Source of the DNA: Yoonia sp.
GTDB lineage: Bacteria > Pseudomonadota > Alphaproteobacteria > Rhodobacterales > Rhodobacteraceae
Length of the DNA stretch: 14,886 nucleotides
Direction: 5' to 3'
NCBI GenBank assembly: GCA_020627605.1
Contig: JAHDGO010000023.1
Span: 1-14,886 of the forward strand
In this document: piece after piece, positions 7,176-14,386 of the stretch
Numbering within the stretch: position 1 is the first letter of the stretch
Layout of the letters: each line of letters starts with the position of its first letter
Position numbers and translations under genes: made by a program
The notes under the pieces: model-generated
The model's input: the letters and a program-made list of their open reading frames with translations, nothing else
Told to the model about the DNA's origin: nothing
The model's database searches: none

Positions 7176-8483
7176 ATGGAACCGGATGCTTTGATGGATC
7201 AGGCGCGCGCGGCCTTTGAACAAGGGCTGGCGCTGGCACAGGAATGGCTGTTGTCGCCTGCCGCATGGTCACAGTTTGCCCTGCTGGTCGGGGCCTATTT
7301 GCTGGCGCGTCTGGTCAACCGGATCGCTGGCCCCCGGATCACGCGGCTTCTGACGCCACCCGCTGACAGCGTGACGCTGGTGTCAAAGGCCCGCCGCTTT
7401 GTCCTGACGTTCCTGCCACTTTTGCTGCCGCTGCTGGCCTACGGGTTTACGGCGGTGGGCGAGGCGGTGACGCGGTCGCTTTTCGGTTCTGGCGCTGTGA
7501 TCGCCTTTGGCAAGCGCGTCTTCCTGTTTCTGGCGGCGCGGGCGCTGGCCAACCATATTATCCGCGACCCTTTCCTGAAAACCATGGCGCGTCTGGTGCT
7601 GGTCCCGGTCGCCGCACTTTATGCCATCGGGTTTCTGGACGATCTGATCGTGTTTCTTGACGAAACGCGTGTCAGTCTTGGCAACATCAACTTCTCGGCC
7701 CTCGCACTGGTGCGCGGCATCGTTGCCGGGGCTTTCCTGTTCTGGCTGGGGCAGTGGTCAAACTCGCAATCCTCGGCATACATCGAACAGCAGCAGATGC
7801 GCCCCGCGATCCGGCAACTGGCCATCAAGGCCAGTGAAATCGCGATCTTTGGCATCGCGTTCCTGATGCTGATGAACATCATGGGGATCAGCCTGTCGTC
7901 GCTGGCCATTCTGGGTGGTGCGATTGGTGTGGGTCTGGGTTTTGGCCTGCAAAAGATCGCCTCCAACTTCATCTCTGGCGTGATCCTGATGATCGAAGGG
8001 CAGGCAACCGTTGGCGACTATGTCGAGCTGGACGGGGGTGAGGCCGGGACGATCATCAAGATGATGGCCCGCGCCACGATCCTGGAAACCTATGACGGGC
8101 GCTGGATCGTTGTCCCGAACGAAGATTTCATCACAACCCGTGTCGTCAACTATTCCGACAGCGGTTCGGCCAACCGGCTGGAGGTGCCGTTTTCCGTCAG
8201 CTACGACACCGATATCAACACTGTGCCAGCAATTATCGAGGCCGCGGTCGCCACCCATCCCGGTGTGCTGTCTGAACCAGAGGCCCCGGATTGTGAGCTG
8301 CGCGGCTTTGGCGACAGCGGCATCGATTTCGGGGTGGAATTCTGGGTCGAAGGCATCGACGACGGCAAGAACAAATATGCCTCTGATGTTCTGTTCCTGA
8401 TCTGGAACGCGTTGAAGGACAACGACATCGAAATCCCCTACCCGCACCGTGTGATTGAGGTGAAGGGCACCCTGCCAACGTGA
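7176..8483 (+). CDS. MscS-type mechanosensitive ion channel
   Basis: This is a 435-residue inner-membrane protein of the small-conductance mechanosensitive channel family, which opens under membrane tension to release solutes during osmotic downshock. About five to six hydrophobic segments are visible, around residues 30-50, 74-93, 108-127, 138-161, 176-193 and 221-275. The last contains the pore-lining helix, LGGAIGVGLGFGLQKIASNFISG (246-268), with the Gly/Ala pattern of MscS TM3. It is followed by the soluble beta domain with GDYVEL and VPNEDFIT (313-320). It is longer than E. coli MscS (286) because of extra N-terminal membrane helices, as in many alphaproteobacterial members. The ATG at 7176 follows GAAAGGG by five bases. 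It starts 58 bases after the crotonase gene and overlaps the next gene by four (GTGA). Confidence 0.92.
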   Translation: MEPDALMDQARAAFEQGLALAQEWLLSPAAWSQFALLVGAYLLARLVNRIAGPRITRLLTPPADSVTLVSKARRFVLTFLPLLLPLLAYGFTAVGEAVTRSLFGSGAVIAFGKRVFLFLAARALANHIIRDPFLKTMARLVLVPVAALYAIGFLDDLIVFLDETRVSLGNINFSALALVRGIVAGAFLFWLGQWSNSQSSAYIEQQQMRPAIRQLAIKASEIAIFGIAFLMLMNIMGISLSSLAILGGAIGVGLGFGLQKIASNFISGVILMIEGQATVGDYVELDGGEAGTIIKMMARATILETYDGRWIVVPNEDFITTRVVNYSDSGSANRLEVPFSVSYDTDINTVPAIIEAAVATHPGVLSEPEAPDCELRGFGDSGIDFGVEFWVEGIDDGKNKYASDVLFLIWNALKDNDIEIPYPHRVIEVKGTLPT

Positions 8484-9691
8484 CCAGTGCATTGGTCATC
8501 GGTGCCGGGCCCGCCGGGCTGATGGCGGCAGAGGTACTGGGCGGCGCTGGCGTGTCGGTGACTGTGGCAGACGCCATGCCATCCGTCGGGCGCAAGTTTC
8601 TGATGGCGGGCAAATCCGGGCTGAACCTGACCAAGCAAGAGGGGGAAGGTGCATTCCTGAGTGCCTTTAGCCCTGATCTGCATCCAACCCTGCACGCAGC
8701 GCTGGCTGACTTTGGACCGGCAGAGGTGATGGCCTGGGCGACCGGCCTTTCACAACCGCTTTTTACCGGGTCGACAGGCAGGGTTTTTCCCAAGGCGATG
8801 AAAGCATCGCCCTTGTTGCGGGCATGGCTGGGGCGGCTGGACAGCTATGGTGTGACCCTGCAAACCCGCTGGCGCTGGCAAGGCTGGGATCAGGGCGCGG
8901 TGGCTTTTGATACGGCAGACGGGCCAGCGCAGATGCAGCCCGACGTCACCATTCTGGCGCTTGGCGGGGCCAGTTGGGCGCGGCTCGGCTCTGACGGTGC
9001 ATGGGTGCGGCATGTGCCAGGACTGACGACACCCTTTGCACCAGCCAATATGGGTTTTCTCGTACCGTGGTCAGACCACATGACACGCCATTTCGGCACA
9101 CCGGTCAAATCACTGGCCCTGCATGCGGGTGCAGTCATGTCGCGGGGCGAGATCGTGATCTCTGCCACAGGGATAGAAGGTGGCGGGATCTATGCGATCT
9201 CGCGTGCCTTGCGCGAAGGTGCCCCGCTGAGGCTGGACCTGATGCCGGACTGGCCACTGGCCAAGGTACACACCGCCTTACAAAAGCCACGCGGCAAGAC
9301 CAGCCTGACCAACCATTTGCGCAAGGTGCTGCGGCTTGATCCTGTGCGTCTGGCGTTGCTGGCGGAGTTCGGGCGACCCTTCCCCGACGACCTTGCCCCG
9401 CTGATCAAGGCGCTGCCCGTCAACCACGACGGCCCGCGCCCCATGGACGAGGCGATTTCCACCGCCGGCGGTTTGCGCTTTGACGCGTTGACAGACGGCC
9501 TGATGCTGCACGACCGGCCCGGCGTCTTTGCTGCTGGCGAGATGCTGGATTGGGAGGCCCCGACAGGCGGCTATCTGATCACCGCCTGTCTGGCGACAGG
9601 GCGTCTGGCAGCCAAAGGGGCGCTGCGGTATCTGGCAGACCCTGGCCAGCACGCGGAATTGAGCATTCCAAACCCGCCCATATCCCGTTAG
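8480..9691 (+). CDS. NAD(P)/FAD-dependent oxidoreductase, HI0933-like flavoprotein
   Basis: This 403-residue flavoprotein belongs to the HI0933/YhiN family, close to the subgroup known as TIGR03862. The FAD Rossmann motif GAGPAG is at residues 8-13. The family hallmark GRKFLMAGKSGLNLT is at 37-51. The C-terminal flavin-contact segment GVFAAGEMLDWEAPTGGY is at 348-365, followed by LITACLATG. LALGGASWARLGSDG in the middle is also typical. The biochemical role of this family is not well established. The GTG start at 8480 overlaps the mscS stop by four bases, and the GADxxG-type FAD motif begins immediately afterwards, so no later start fits. It is probably translated by coupling to mscS. Confidence 0.88.
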   Translation: MTSALVIGAGPAGLMAAEVLGGAGVSVTVADAMPSVGRKFLMAGKSGLNLTKQEGEGAFLSAFSPDLHPTLHAALADFGPAEVMAWATGLSQPLFTGSTGRVFPKAMKASPLLRAWLGRLDSYGVTLQTRWRWQGWDQGAVAFDTADGPAQMQPDVTILALGGASWARLGSDGAWVRHVPGLTTPFAPANMGFLVPWSDHMTRHFGTPVKSLALHAGAVMSRGEIVISATGIEGGGIYAISRALREGAPLRLDLMPDWPLAKVHTALQKPRGKTSLTNHLRKVLRLDPVRLALLAEFGRPFPDDLAPLIKALPVNHDGPRPMDEAISTAGGLRFDALTDGLMLHDRPGVFAAGEMLDWEAPTGGYLITACLATGRLAAKGALRYLADPGQHAELSIPNPPISR

Positions 9692-9711
9692 ACCTGATCC
9701 CACGACAGGGT

Positions 9712-9715
9712 GGAG
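9712..9715 (+). promoter_or_regulatory. Ribosome binding site deciding the yjbH start
   Basis: GGAG lies seven bases before the ATG at 9723. The GTG at 9717 in the same frame would begin one base after it and is therefore unlikely as the start. Confidence 0.6.
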
Positions 9716-9722
9716 AGTGCAG

Positions 9723-11837
9723 ATGCAACGTTCGGTTTTCCTAGGATCCTCGGCCATGACACTGGTGCTGGGGCTGGCTGCATCAGCGCAGGAACTGCCC
9801 ACCACCTATTCGATCTACGGCACGCCCGGACTGCTGGAAATGCCGGTCGCCACCACTGCGCCTGAGGGCACACTTGCTGGCACCTTGTCCTATCGCGACG
9901 GGCTGTTTCAGGCGGTGCTGGACTATCAGCTGACGCCCCGGCTGTCCGGGTCCGTGCGCTATGCGATTATCGACCTCTATGATGGCACTGCCGCAGGCAT
10001 TGTGGAGGATGAGTTCGAGCGTGGGTTCGATCTGAAATACCAATTGGTCGAGGAAGGCAGCTATGTGCCCGCCATCGCCATCGGTTTGCGGGATTTCCTG
10101 ACGCCCGGCAGGCTGCAATCGGAGTATGTCGTGGCGAGCAAATCCATCGGCGACAGTCTGGTGGTCACCGCAGGACTTGGCTGGGGCGCCATGGGCAGCG
10201 AAGGCGGGTTTGATAACCCGATCTCCTCTCGCGCTGACAGGCCCGTTTTTGATGAAAGTGAACCCGGCGGGCAATCGGCCAGCGACGCGTGGTTTGCAGG
10301 TGATGCGGCGGTCTTTGGCGGGCTGTCCTACCAGATCAACGACAGCTGGGGGGTGCAGGCGGAATATTCCTCTATCGCCTACGCCGCAGATGCCTTTGCC
10401 CCCGCGGTCGAGGTCGAAAGCCCCTACAGCATCGGCGTCACCTACCGGCAAAGCGATAATCTGCAACTGTCACTCAGCGCGCTGAACGGCACGACGCTGG
10501 CGTTTTCCGGCACCTATATGCTGAACGCCAATACCCGCCCCGGCAGGGCCGGGCTGGAGACGGCCCCAGCCCCTGTCAATCTGCGCAGCAACAGCGCGCG
10601 GCAGGCCACGACATGGGACCGTTCTGCGACACCGCCTGAAAGCCTGCGCAGCGCATTGGCCGCGACAATGGCGATTGAGGGGTTGACGCTGACGGGGCTG
10701 GAATTGACGGACCGTACAGCACGCGCGCGGTTCATCAACAGACGCTACCGGTCCAACGCACAGGCCATTGGCCGTGCCGCACGAATGATGAGCCAGATCA
10801 TGCCCGGCGCGATAGAGGTCTTTATCCTTGAGCCGGAGGATGAAGGCATTGGTCTGTCGTCTGCTCGCATCGCGCGCAGCGATCTTGAGGCGCTGGAAAA
10901 CCGCCCTGGCGCGGCGGCGGATTTGCTGGCACGCACAGAATTTGATCATGCAGGCAATGACGCAACACTGGCGGACGCGCAGGCGGATGCCGCCGCACTG
11001 TCATGGGGGTTTGCACCCTTTGTCGAACTGTCGGGCCAGAGTGGTGGCCTGACGGCTGATGCTGGCGTGCGCCTGAATGCCTCTTATGCATTCTCGCCGC
11101 AGTTCATCCTGTCAGGCACCATCGGGCAAAGCCTGCTGCGCAACGATGCAGAGGACCCCGGCACAGACGCAACGCCAGAGCTGCAGAACGTCCGCACGGA
11201 CGGCGGATTCTACGGTGATGATGGATTCCCGGTGCTGGAAAGACTGACGCTGACGCATTTTGGCCGACCCGCCGATGACATCTACAGCCGCGTCAGCCTG
11301 GGGTATCTGGAACGGATGTTCGGGGGCATCTCCGCAGAGGTCCTTTGGAAACCGGTCAACAGCCGGTTCGGCCTTGGGTTTGAGCTGAACGAAGTGGCCC
11401 AGCGGAACACCGACATGGGCTTTGGCTTTGATGAATATGACTACAGCGTCACAACCGGGCATCTGTCTGCCTACTACGATCTTGGCGGCGGCTATCACGG
11501 GCAGCTTGACATGGGGCGCTATCTTGCCGGCGACTGGGGTGCCACGCTGCGGCTGGACCGCGAATATCAAAACGGCGTACGCGTCGGGGCCTATGTGACC
11601 CAAACCGACGTTGATCCTGACAGCTTTGGCGAGGGGTCCTACAACAAGGGTGTCGTCGTTTCGATCCCGCAGGATTTCCTGACAGGGCAGCCCACCCGCC
11701 GCGCCTATGGCACGACACTGCGGACCCGGTCCGGGGACGGCGGTGCGCGGCTGCGCGTGGACGGGCGTCTTTACGATGTGGTGCGTGATGCACATACGGC
11801 AGACCTGACAGATACATGGGGGCGGTTCTGGAGATGA
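9723..11837 (+). CDS. yjbH: YjbH/GfcD-family outer-membrane protein (exopolysaccharide/group 4 capsule)
   Basis: This 704-residue exported protein is close in length to E. coli YjbH (about 698). Residues 1-22 are a signal peptide ending in ASA before QELP. The mature N-terminus, TYSIYGTPGLLEMPVA, then the TLSYRDGLFQAVLDYQLTPRLSGS strands, match the YjbH domain (DUF940). The rest alternates aromatic beta-strands typical of an outer-membrane barrel. It is interrupted by a soluble-looking segment around residues 310-390 (IEGLTLTGLELTDRTARARF onward) that may be periplasmic. In enterobacteria yjbEFGH and gfcABCD take part in exopolysaccharide or O-antigen capsule production. Here the gene overlaps yjbF by four bases and follows the flavoprotein gene by 31, so it may belong to a longer transcript. 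No gfcC (yjbG), wza or synthesis genes lie nearby. Confidence 0.9.
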   Translation: MQRSVFLGSSAMTLVLGLAASAQELPTTYSIYGTPGLLEMPVATTAPEGTLAGTLSYRDGLFQAVLDYQLTPRLSGSVRYAIIDLYDGTAAGIVEDEFERGFDLKYQLVEEGSYVPAIAIGLRDFLTPGRLQSEYVVASKSIGDSLVVTAGLGWGAMGSEGGFDNPISSRADRPVFDESEPGGQSASDAWFAGDAAVFGGLSYQINDSWGVQAEYSSIAYAADAFAPAVEVESPYSIGVTYRQSDNLQLSLSALNGTTLAFSGTYMLNANTRPGRAGLETAPAPVNLRSNSARQATTWDRSATPPESLRSALAATMAIEGLTLTGLELTDRTARARFINRRYRSNAQAIGRAARMMSQIMPGAIEVFILEPEDEGIGLSSARIARSDLEALENRPGAAADLLARTEFDHAGNDATLADAQADAAALSWGFAPFVELSGQSGGLTADAGVRLNASYAFSPQFILSGTIGQSLLRNDAEDPGTDATPELQNVRTDGGFYGDDGFPVLERLTLTHFGRPADDIYSRVSLGYLERMFGGISAEVLWKPVNSRFGLGFELNEVAQRNTDMGFGFDEYDYSVTTGHLSAYYDLGGGYHGQLDMGRYLAGDWGATLRLDREYQNGVRVGAYVTQTDVDPDSFGEGSYNKGVVVSIPQDFLTGQPTRRAYGTTLRTRSGDGGARLRVDGRLYDVVRDAHTADLTDTWGRFWR

Positions 11838-12481
11838 TGACAGCAATCCGGGCAGGTCTGATCCTGACAACAACGCTGATGATGTCTTGCAGCGCGATCA
11901 GCGATAGCGGCGTCGTGGGGCAGGTTGTCGGTGCGGTCACAGGGGCAGAGGCCCCGCCAGTAGGGCAGCAGATTAACGCCAGCGAAGACGATCTGCTGGA
12001 CAACCCCGGCACCTTTCTGCGGGTCAATATCCGCGATCTCGACCGCTGGACCACCATGGTGAAAGCTGGCGAAAACGGCACGCGCACCACGTGGATTGGC
12101 GGCGATGGGATCAGCATCACCGAGGAAAATGGCGTGCTCGCGGCCACCCGCGGCTTGCCACGCGATATCATGGGCGCCGACACGGCCGCGACATGGCAGG
12201 CCATCCGCGCGGGCGGCGGCACGGTGCAGAAACGCATGGATTTCCTTGATGATCAGGACCAGATTTTGGCCAGAGTGTTGCAGTGCCGCATCGTTTCGGC
12301 GGGCTCCGACCCCGTAAATCGCCTGCAAAGGACCTATCCGGCGACCAAATTTGAGGAAGAATGCACCGGTGAAGGGCTCTCATTGACCAATGTTTATTGG
12401 CTCAACCCATCCGGGCGCATGATCCGCAGCGTGCAAGCCGTGTCACCTGATGCAGGATTTCTACAGATCGACGTTTTCTAA
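11834..12481 (+). CDS. yjbF: YjbF/GfcB-family lipoprotein
   Basis: This lipoprotein of about 215 residues belongs to the YjbF/GfcB family, the partner of YjbH in exopolysaccharide or group 4 capsule export. A hydrophobic leader ends in LMMSC (Cys19), an imperfect lipobox with Met at -2. The family pattern follows: LRVNIRDLDRWTTMV, TTWIGGDGISITEENGVLAATRGLPRDIMGAD, and near the end NVYWLNPSGRMIRSVQ. Two adjacent ATGs (11834 and 11837) are possible. The first overlaps the yjbH stop as ATGA, but GGAG (11830-11833) stands closer than normal to both. A start at 11816 is open but has no good ribosome site. The gene is the last of the coupled run. Predicted location is the periplasmic face of the outer membrane. 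Confidence 0.88.
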   Translation: MMTAIRAGLILTTTLMMSCSAISDSGVVGQVVGAVTGAEAPPVGQQINASEDDLLDNPGTFLRVNIRDLDRWTTMVKAGENGTRTTWIGGDGISITEENGVLAATRGLPRDIMGADTAATWQAIRAGGGTVQKRMDFLDDQDQILARVLQCRIVSAGSDPVNRLQRTYPATKFEEECTGEGLSLTNVYWLNPSGRMIRSVQAVSPDAGFLQIDVF

Positions 12482-12498
12482 TTCGGAAACAAAGCCCT

Positions 12499-12526
12499 TT
12501 GTTTTATCCACAGGGCCTGATTCAAT
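12499..12526 (+). promoter_or_regulatory. Candidate promoter for the small exported protein gene
   Basis: In the 107-base gap after yjbF, TTGTTT (12499-12504) and TTCAAT (12521-12526) are spaced 16 bases apart and stand about 62 bases before the ATG at 12589. The fit is only partial. The short inverted repeat GCCCT/AGGGC overlaps it. Its presence is plausible because this gene has its own codon style, leader and terminator. Confidence 0.3.
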
Positions 12527-12577
12527 AGCAGACATGCGGTCAGGTCACGCTTTGGCCAATCCGCCTTGTGCATGAAT

Positions 12578-12581
12578 GGAG
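12578..12581 (+). promoter_or_regulatory. Ribosome binding site deciding the small-protein start
   Basis: GGAG lies seven bases before the ATG at 12589, the start that gives a clean signal peptide. It rejects the GTG at 12568 in the same frame. Confidence 0.65.
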
Positions 12582-12588
12582 TACCGAT

Positions 12589-12819
12589 ATGCGCCTTACA
12601 ACTACACTTGCCGTCGCATCTGCACTTGCAGTGTCCGGCGTTGCAGCTACCGCCGGTGGCATGAGCGATGAAGTCATGGAAGCCCCTGTTGTGATGGTTG
12701 AGCCAGCACCAGAGCCAGCACCGACTTCTTCCATCAGCCCCACCTACGTGGTTCTGGGTGTGCTTGCAGCACTGCTGATCGCAGCCGCTGTGAACGCCGA
12801 AGACGAAGAAGACGCATAA
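12589..12819 (+). CDS. Small exported, membrane-anchored protein, 76 aa
   Basis: No function is recognised. The protein begins with a signal peptide (MRLTTTLAVASALAVSGVAATAGG). Next comes a short acidic and Pro/Ala-rich stretch (VEPAPEPAPTSS), then a single hydrophobic segment (TYVVLGVLAALLIAAAV) and an acidic tail (NAEDEEDA). This topology predicts a small periplasmic domain anchored by a C-terminal helix. Similar small leader/Pro-Glu/transmembrane proteins are, from memory, frequent in Rhodobacteraceae. It sits 107 bases after yjbF and could be the counterpart of E. coli YjbE/GfcA, another small exported protein of that operon, though no sequence similarity to YjbE is evident. Codon use differs from its neighbours: ten GCA and no GCG alanine codons, four CTT leucine codons, and several ACT, TCT and GTT codons. 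With the good ribosome site and strong terminator this suggests high expression. Confidence 0.8.
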   Translation: MRLTTTLAVASALAVSGVAATAGGMSDEVMEAPVVMVEPAPEPAPTSSISPTYVVLGVLAALLIAAAVNAEDEEDA

Positions 12820-12848
12820 ATCAGATCTTTGATCTTTTTTTGCGAAAG

Positions 12849-12874
12849 GGCAGGCCCAACGGCCTGCCTTTTTT
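12849..12874 (+). terminator. Strong intrinsic terminator of the small-protein gene
   Basis: A perfect eight-base-pair stem, GGCAGGCC with GGCCTGCC (12849-12856 and 12861-12868), has a CAAC loop and is followed directly by TTTTTT (12869-12874). A weaker hairpin, AGATC-TTT-GATCT (12823-12835), followed by a second T run, lies just before it, so there may be tandem terminators. The polarity fits the plus strand only; read on the minus strand no U-tract follows. Confidence 0.88.
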
Positions 12875-12878
12875 CGTG

Positions 12879-13901
12879 TTACCGGCGCGCCATCATCGCC
12901 AGCCGGATCAGTGCGCGTTCCATCAACGCATCTGACGGCGCGGTGTTGGCCGAACGCAGTTGCAAATCCACATCCGTCAGCACGGTCAGCGCCCGTTCCA
13001 GCCGGTCGCGGCCCCAGCCGCCAGCCTGCCGCACAATCTTGTCGCGCCGTGGACCGAAGACTGGCGGGCGCAATCGCCCCGCCCCGGCAGCCGGACCGCC
13101 GGGGTCAGATGCCACAGTGTGCAACCGGCGAAAATGGCGCATTGCCCCGATGCATAGTGTGACCGGGGCCACCCCTTGGGCGGCCAGATTGCGCAGCAGC
13201 GGCGCAAGCTGATCGGCCTGCCCGGTCGCCACCACATCCAGCACGGCATCGACATCGACCTCTGCTGATTGCGGCGCGTTGATCATCACATCGGCCACGC
13301 TCAGCGGTGTGTCATCACCCATCTTGTAAAGGCTGATCTTTTCCAGCGTCTGGCGGAAATCGCCAGGTTCCAGCGTGTTGGCCAATGCAACCAACGCCTC
13401 CATCACGGTGCGGTCAGGTTGGGCGATGCCGGTCGCAACAATGGCCTGTTCGATATCCGCGATAGACGGCGGATCATCATAAAGACCGATGGCAACCGCA
13501 TTGGCATGCCCTTCGACTACCTTGCGCAGGGCGGATTTCGCCGTCAGCTGGCCTGCGGTGATGACAACCTGCGCATCCCCCTGCTGCCAGTCTGCCAGCG
13601 CGGCATCCACGATCTTGGACAGCCCATCAGTCGCATCCTCGACAAAGGCGACGCGATGACCCGGAAAAAACCCCTGCGCCTTGATCGCATCGCTCAGGAG
13701 CGCGGGGTCCTTGCGCAAATCGCCTGCATTGATCCGCGTCAGGCGCATCTCTTCCTCGCCCTGCGGGCCGACCAGCGTTTGAATGACGTGCTGGCGCCTG
13801 TCAGCCACCCGCATCGGGTCTGCACCAAAGATCAGCAACGCGGCATGGGCCGGATCAGGCTTGCGCAGATACCCTGCCGCGGCCGCACCGGTCATTTTCA
13901 T
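12879..13901 (-). CDS. holA: DNA polymerase III subunit delta
   Basis: HolA opens the beta clamp within the clamp-loader complex during replication. The protein has 340 residues, the normal length. Recognisable stretches are LLIFGADPMRVADRR near residue 23, AIKAQGFFPGHRVAFVEDATDG, ALADWQQGDAQVVITAG with LTAKSALRK, the mid-region FRQTLEKISLYKMGDDTPLSVADV, and the C-terminal helical part with MRHFRRLHTV and DVDLQLRSA. Like delta subunits in general, it shows no intact Walker A site. The ATG at 13901 overlaps the lptE stop by four bases (ATGA); a second ATG two codons later is also possible. It is last in the leuS-lptE-holA operon. Its stop lies only five bases from the U-tract of the convergent terminator. 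Confidence 0.93.
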   Translation of the reverse strand: MKMTGAAAAGYLRKPDPAHAALLIFGADPMRVADRRQHVIQTLVGPQGEEEMRLTRINAGDLRKDPALLSDAIKAQGFFPGHRVAFVEDATDGLSKIVDAALADWQQGDAQVVITAGQLTAKSALRKVVEGHANAVAIGLYDDPPSIADIEQAIVATGIAQPDRTVMEALVALANTLEPGDFRQTLEKISLYKMGDDTPLSVADVMINAPQSAEVDVDAVLDVVATGQADQLAPLLRNLAAQGVAPVTLCIGAMRHFRRLHTVASDPGGPAAGAGRLRPPVFGPRRDKIVRQAGGWGRDRLERALTVLTDVDLQLRSANTAPSDALMERALIRLAMMARR

Positions 13902-14386
13902 GGGGCCAGGTCCTGCGTCAGCGCGAGCAGGCGGCTGGCAATCAGATCTGCAAGAATAATGGCCAGCCGGTTCAGCGCATCATCACGGGTCGATTGTGTG
14001 GCCACGGTAGAGGCGGCGGCGGAATAGCCGGTAAAGGCTTCAACCGTACCATCCTCAATGCGGCGGCCTGTCGTGCTGTCTGACAGCACCCATTCGGCTG
14101 ATCCGACGATGTTCAGCCGGGTGGTGTCACCATCGGCGTCGATCGCCGCTGCGCGTTCGCGCGTTCTGACCGTGGCGCGCAGGCGGTAGGGCGCACCGGC
14201 GCCGCCGCCGCCAAAGCGCAGTTCAAGCTGTTCGCGCAGGCGAAAGCCCGCAACACTGTCGTTGCTGTCAAAACTGATCTGCCCGCGCAGCCCGCCGCCA
14301 TCACCGTAAATCGGCGCAAACCCGCAGCCCCCAAGCCCGATCAGGGCCAGCAAAACGGCGCGGCGGGGCAGGCGATCAGATGACAA
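13898..14386 (-). CDS. lptE: LPS assembly lipoprotein LptE
   Basis: LptE is the outer-membrane lipoprotein that plugs and supports the LptD channel, which places lipopolysaccharide in the outer leaflet. The 162-residue product has a positively charged N-terminus (SDRLPRRA), a hydrophobic stretch and a lipobox LGGC with Cys21, followed by GFAPIYG, typical of alphaproteobacterial LptE. The middle shows [10 protein letters not shown] and [16 protein letters not shown], and the end [20 protein letters not shown], as in the family. The start is a TTG at 14386, overlapping leuS by 11 bases; an in-frame stop lies two codons upstream, so no earlier start exists. An AGGA sequence about nine bases before supports it. 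Co-transcription with leuS and holA is the usual arrangement in the group. Confidence 0.9.
   Translation of the reverse strand: MSSDRLPRRAVLLALIGLGGCGFAPIYGDGGGLRGQISFDSNDSVAGFRLREQLELRFGGGGAGAPYRLRATVRTRERAAAIDADGDTTRLNIVGSAEWVLSDSTTGRRIEDGTVEAFTGYSAAASTVATQSTRDDALNRLAIILADLIASRLLALTQDLAP

Noticed and set aside
6239..7177. Long minus-strand open frame (312 codons) opposite the SDR and crotonase genes
   Set aside because: Spans two well-recognised genes on the other strand, has low-complexity Arg/Gln/His content and no domain.
11112..11873. Minus-strand open frame (253 codons) opposite the end of yjbH
   Set aside because: Shadow frame of the yjbH codons; no homology recognised.
12823..12841. 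Small hairpin AGATC-TTT-GATCT with T run as the main terminator
   Set aside because: Only five AT-containing base pairs; the GC-rich hairpin 13 bases later is far stronger, so this one is at most auxiliary.
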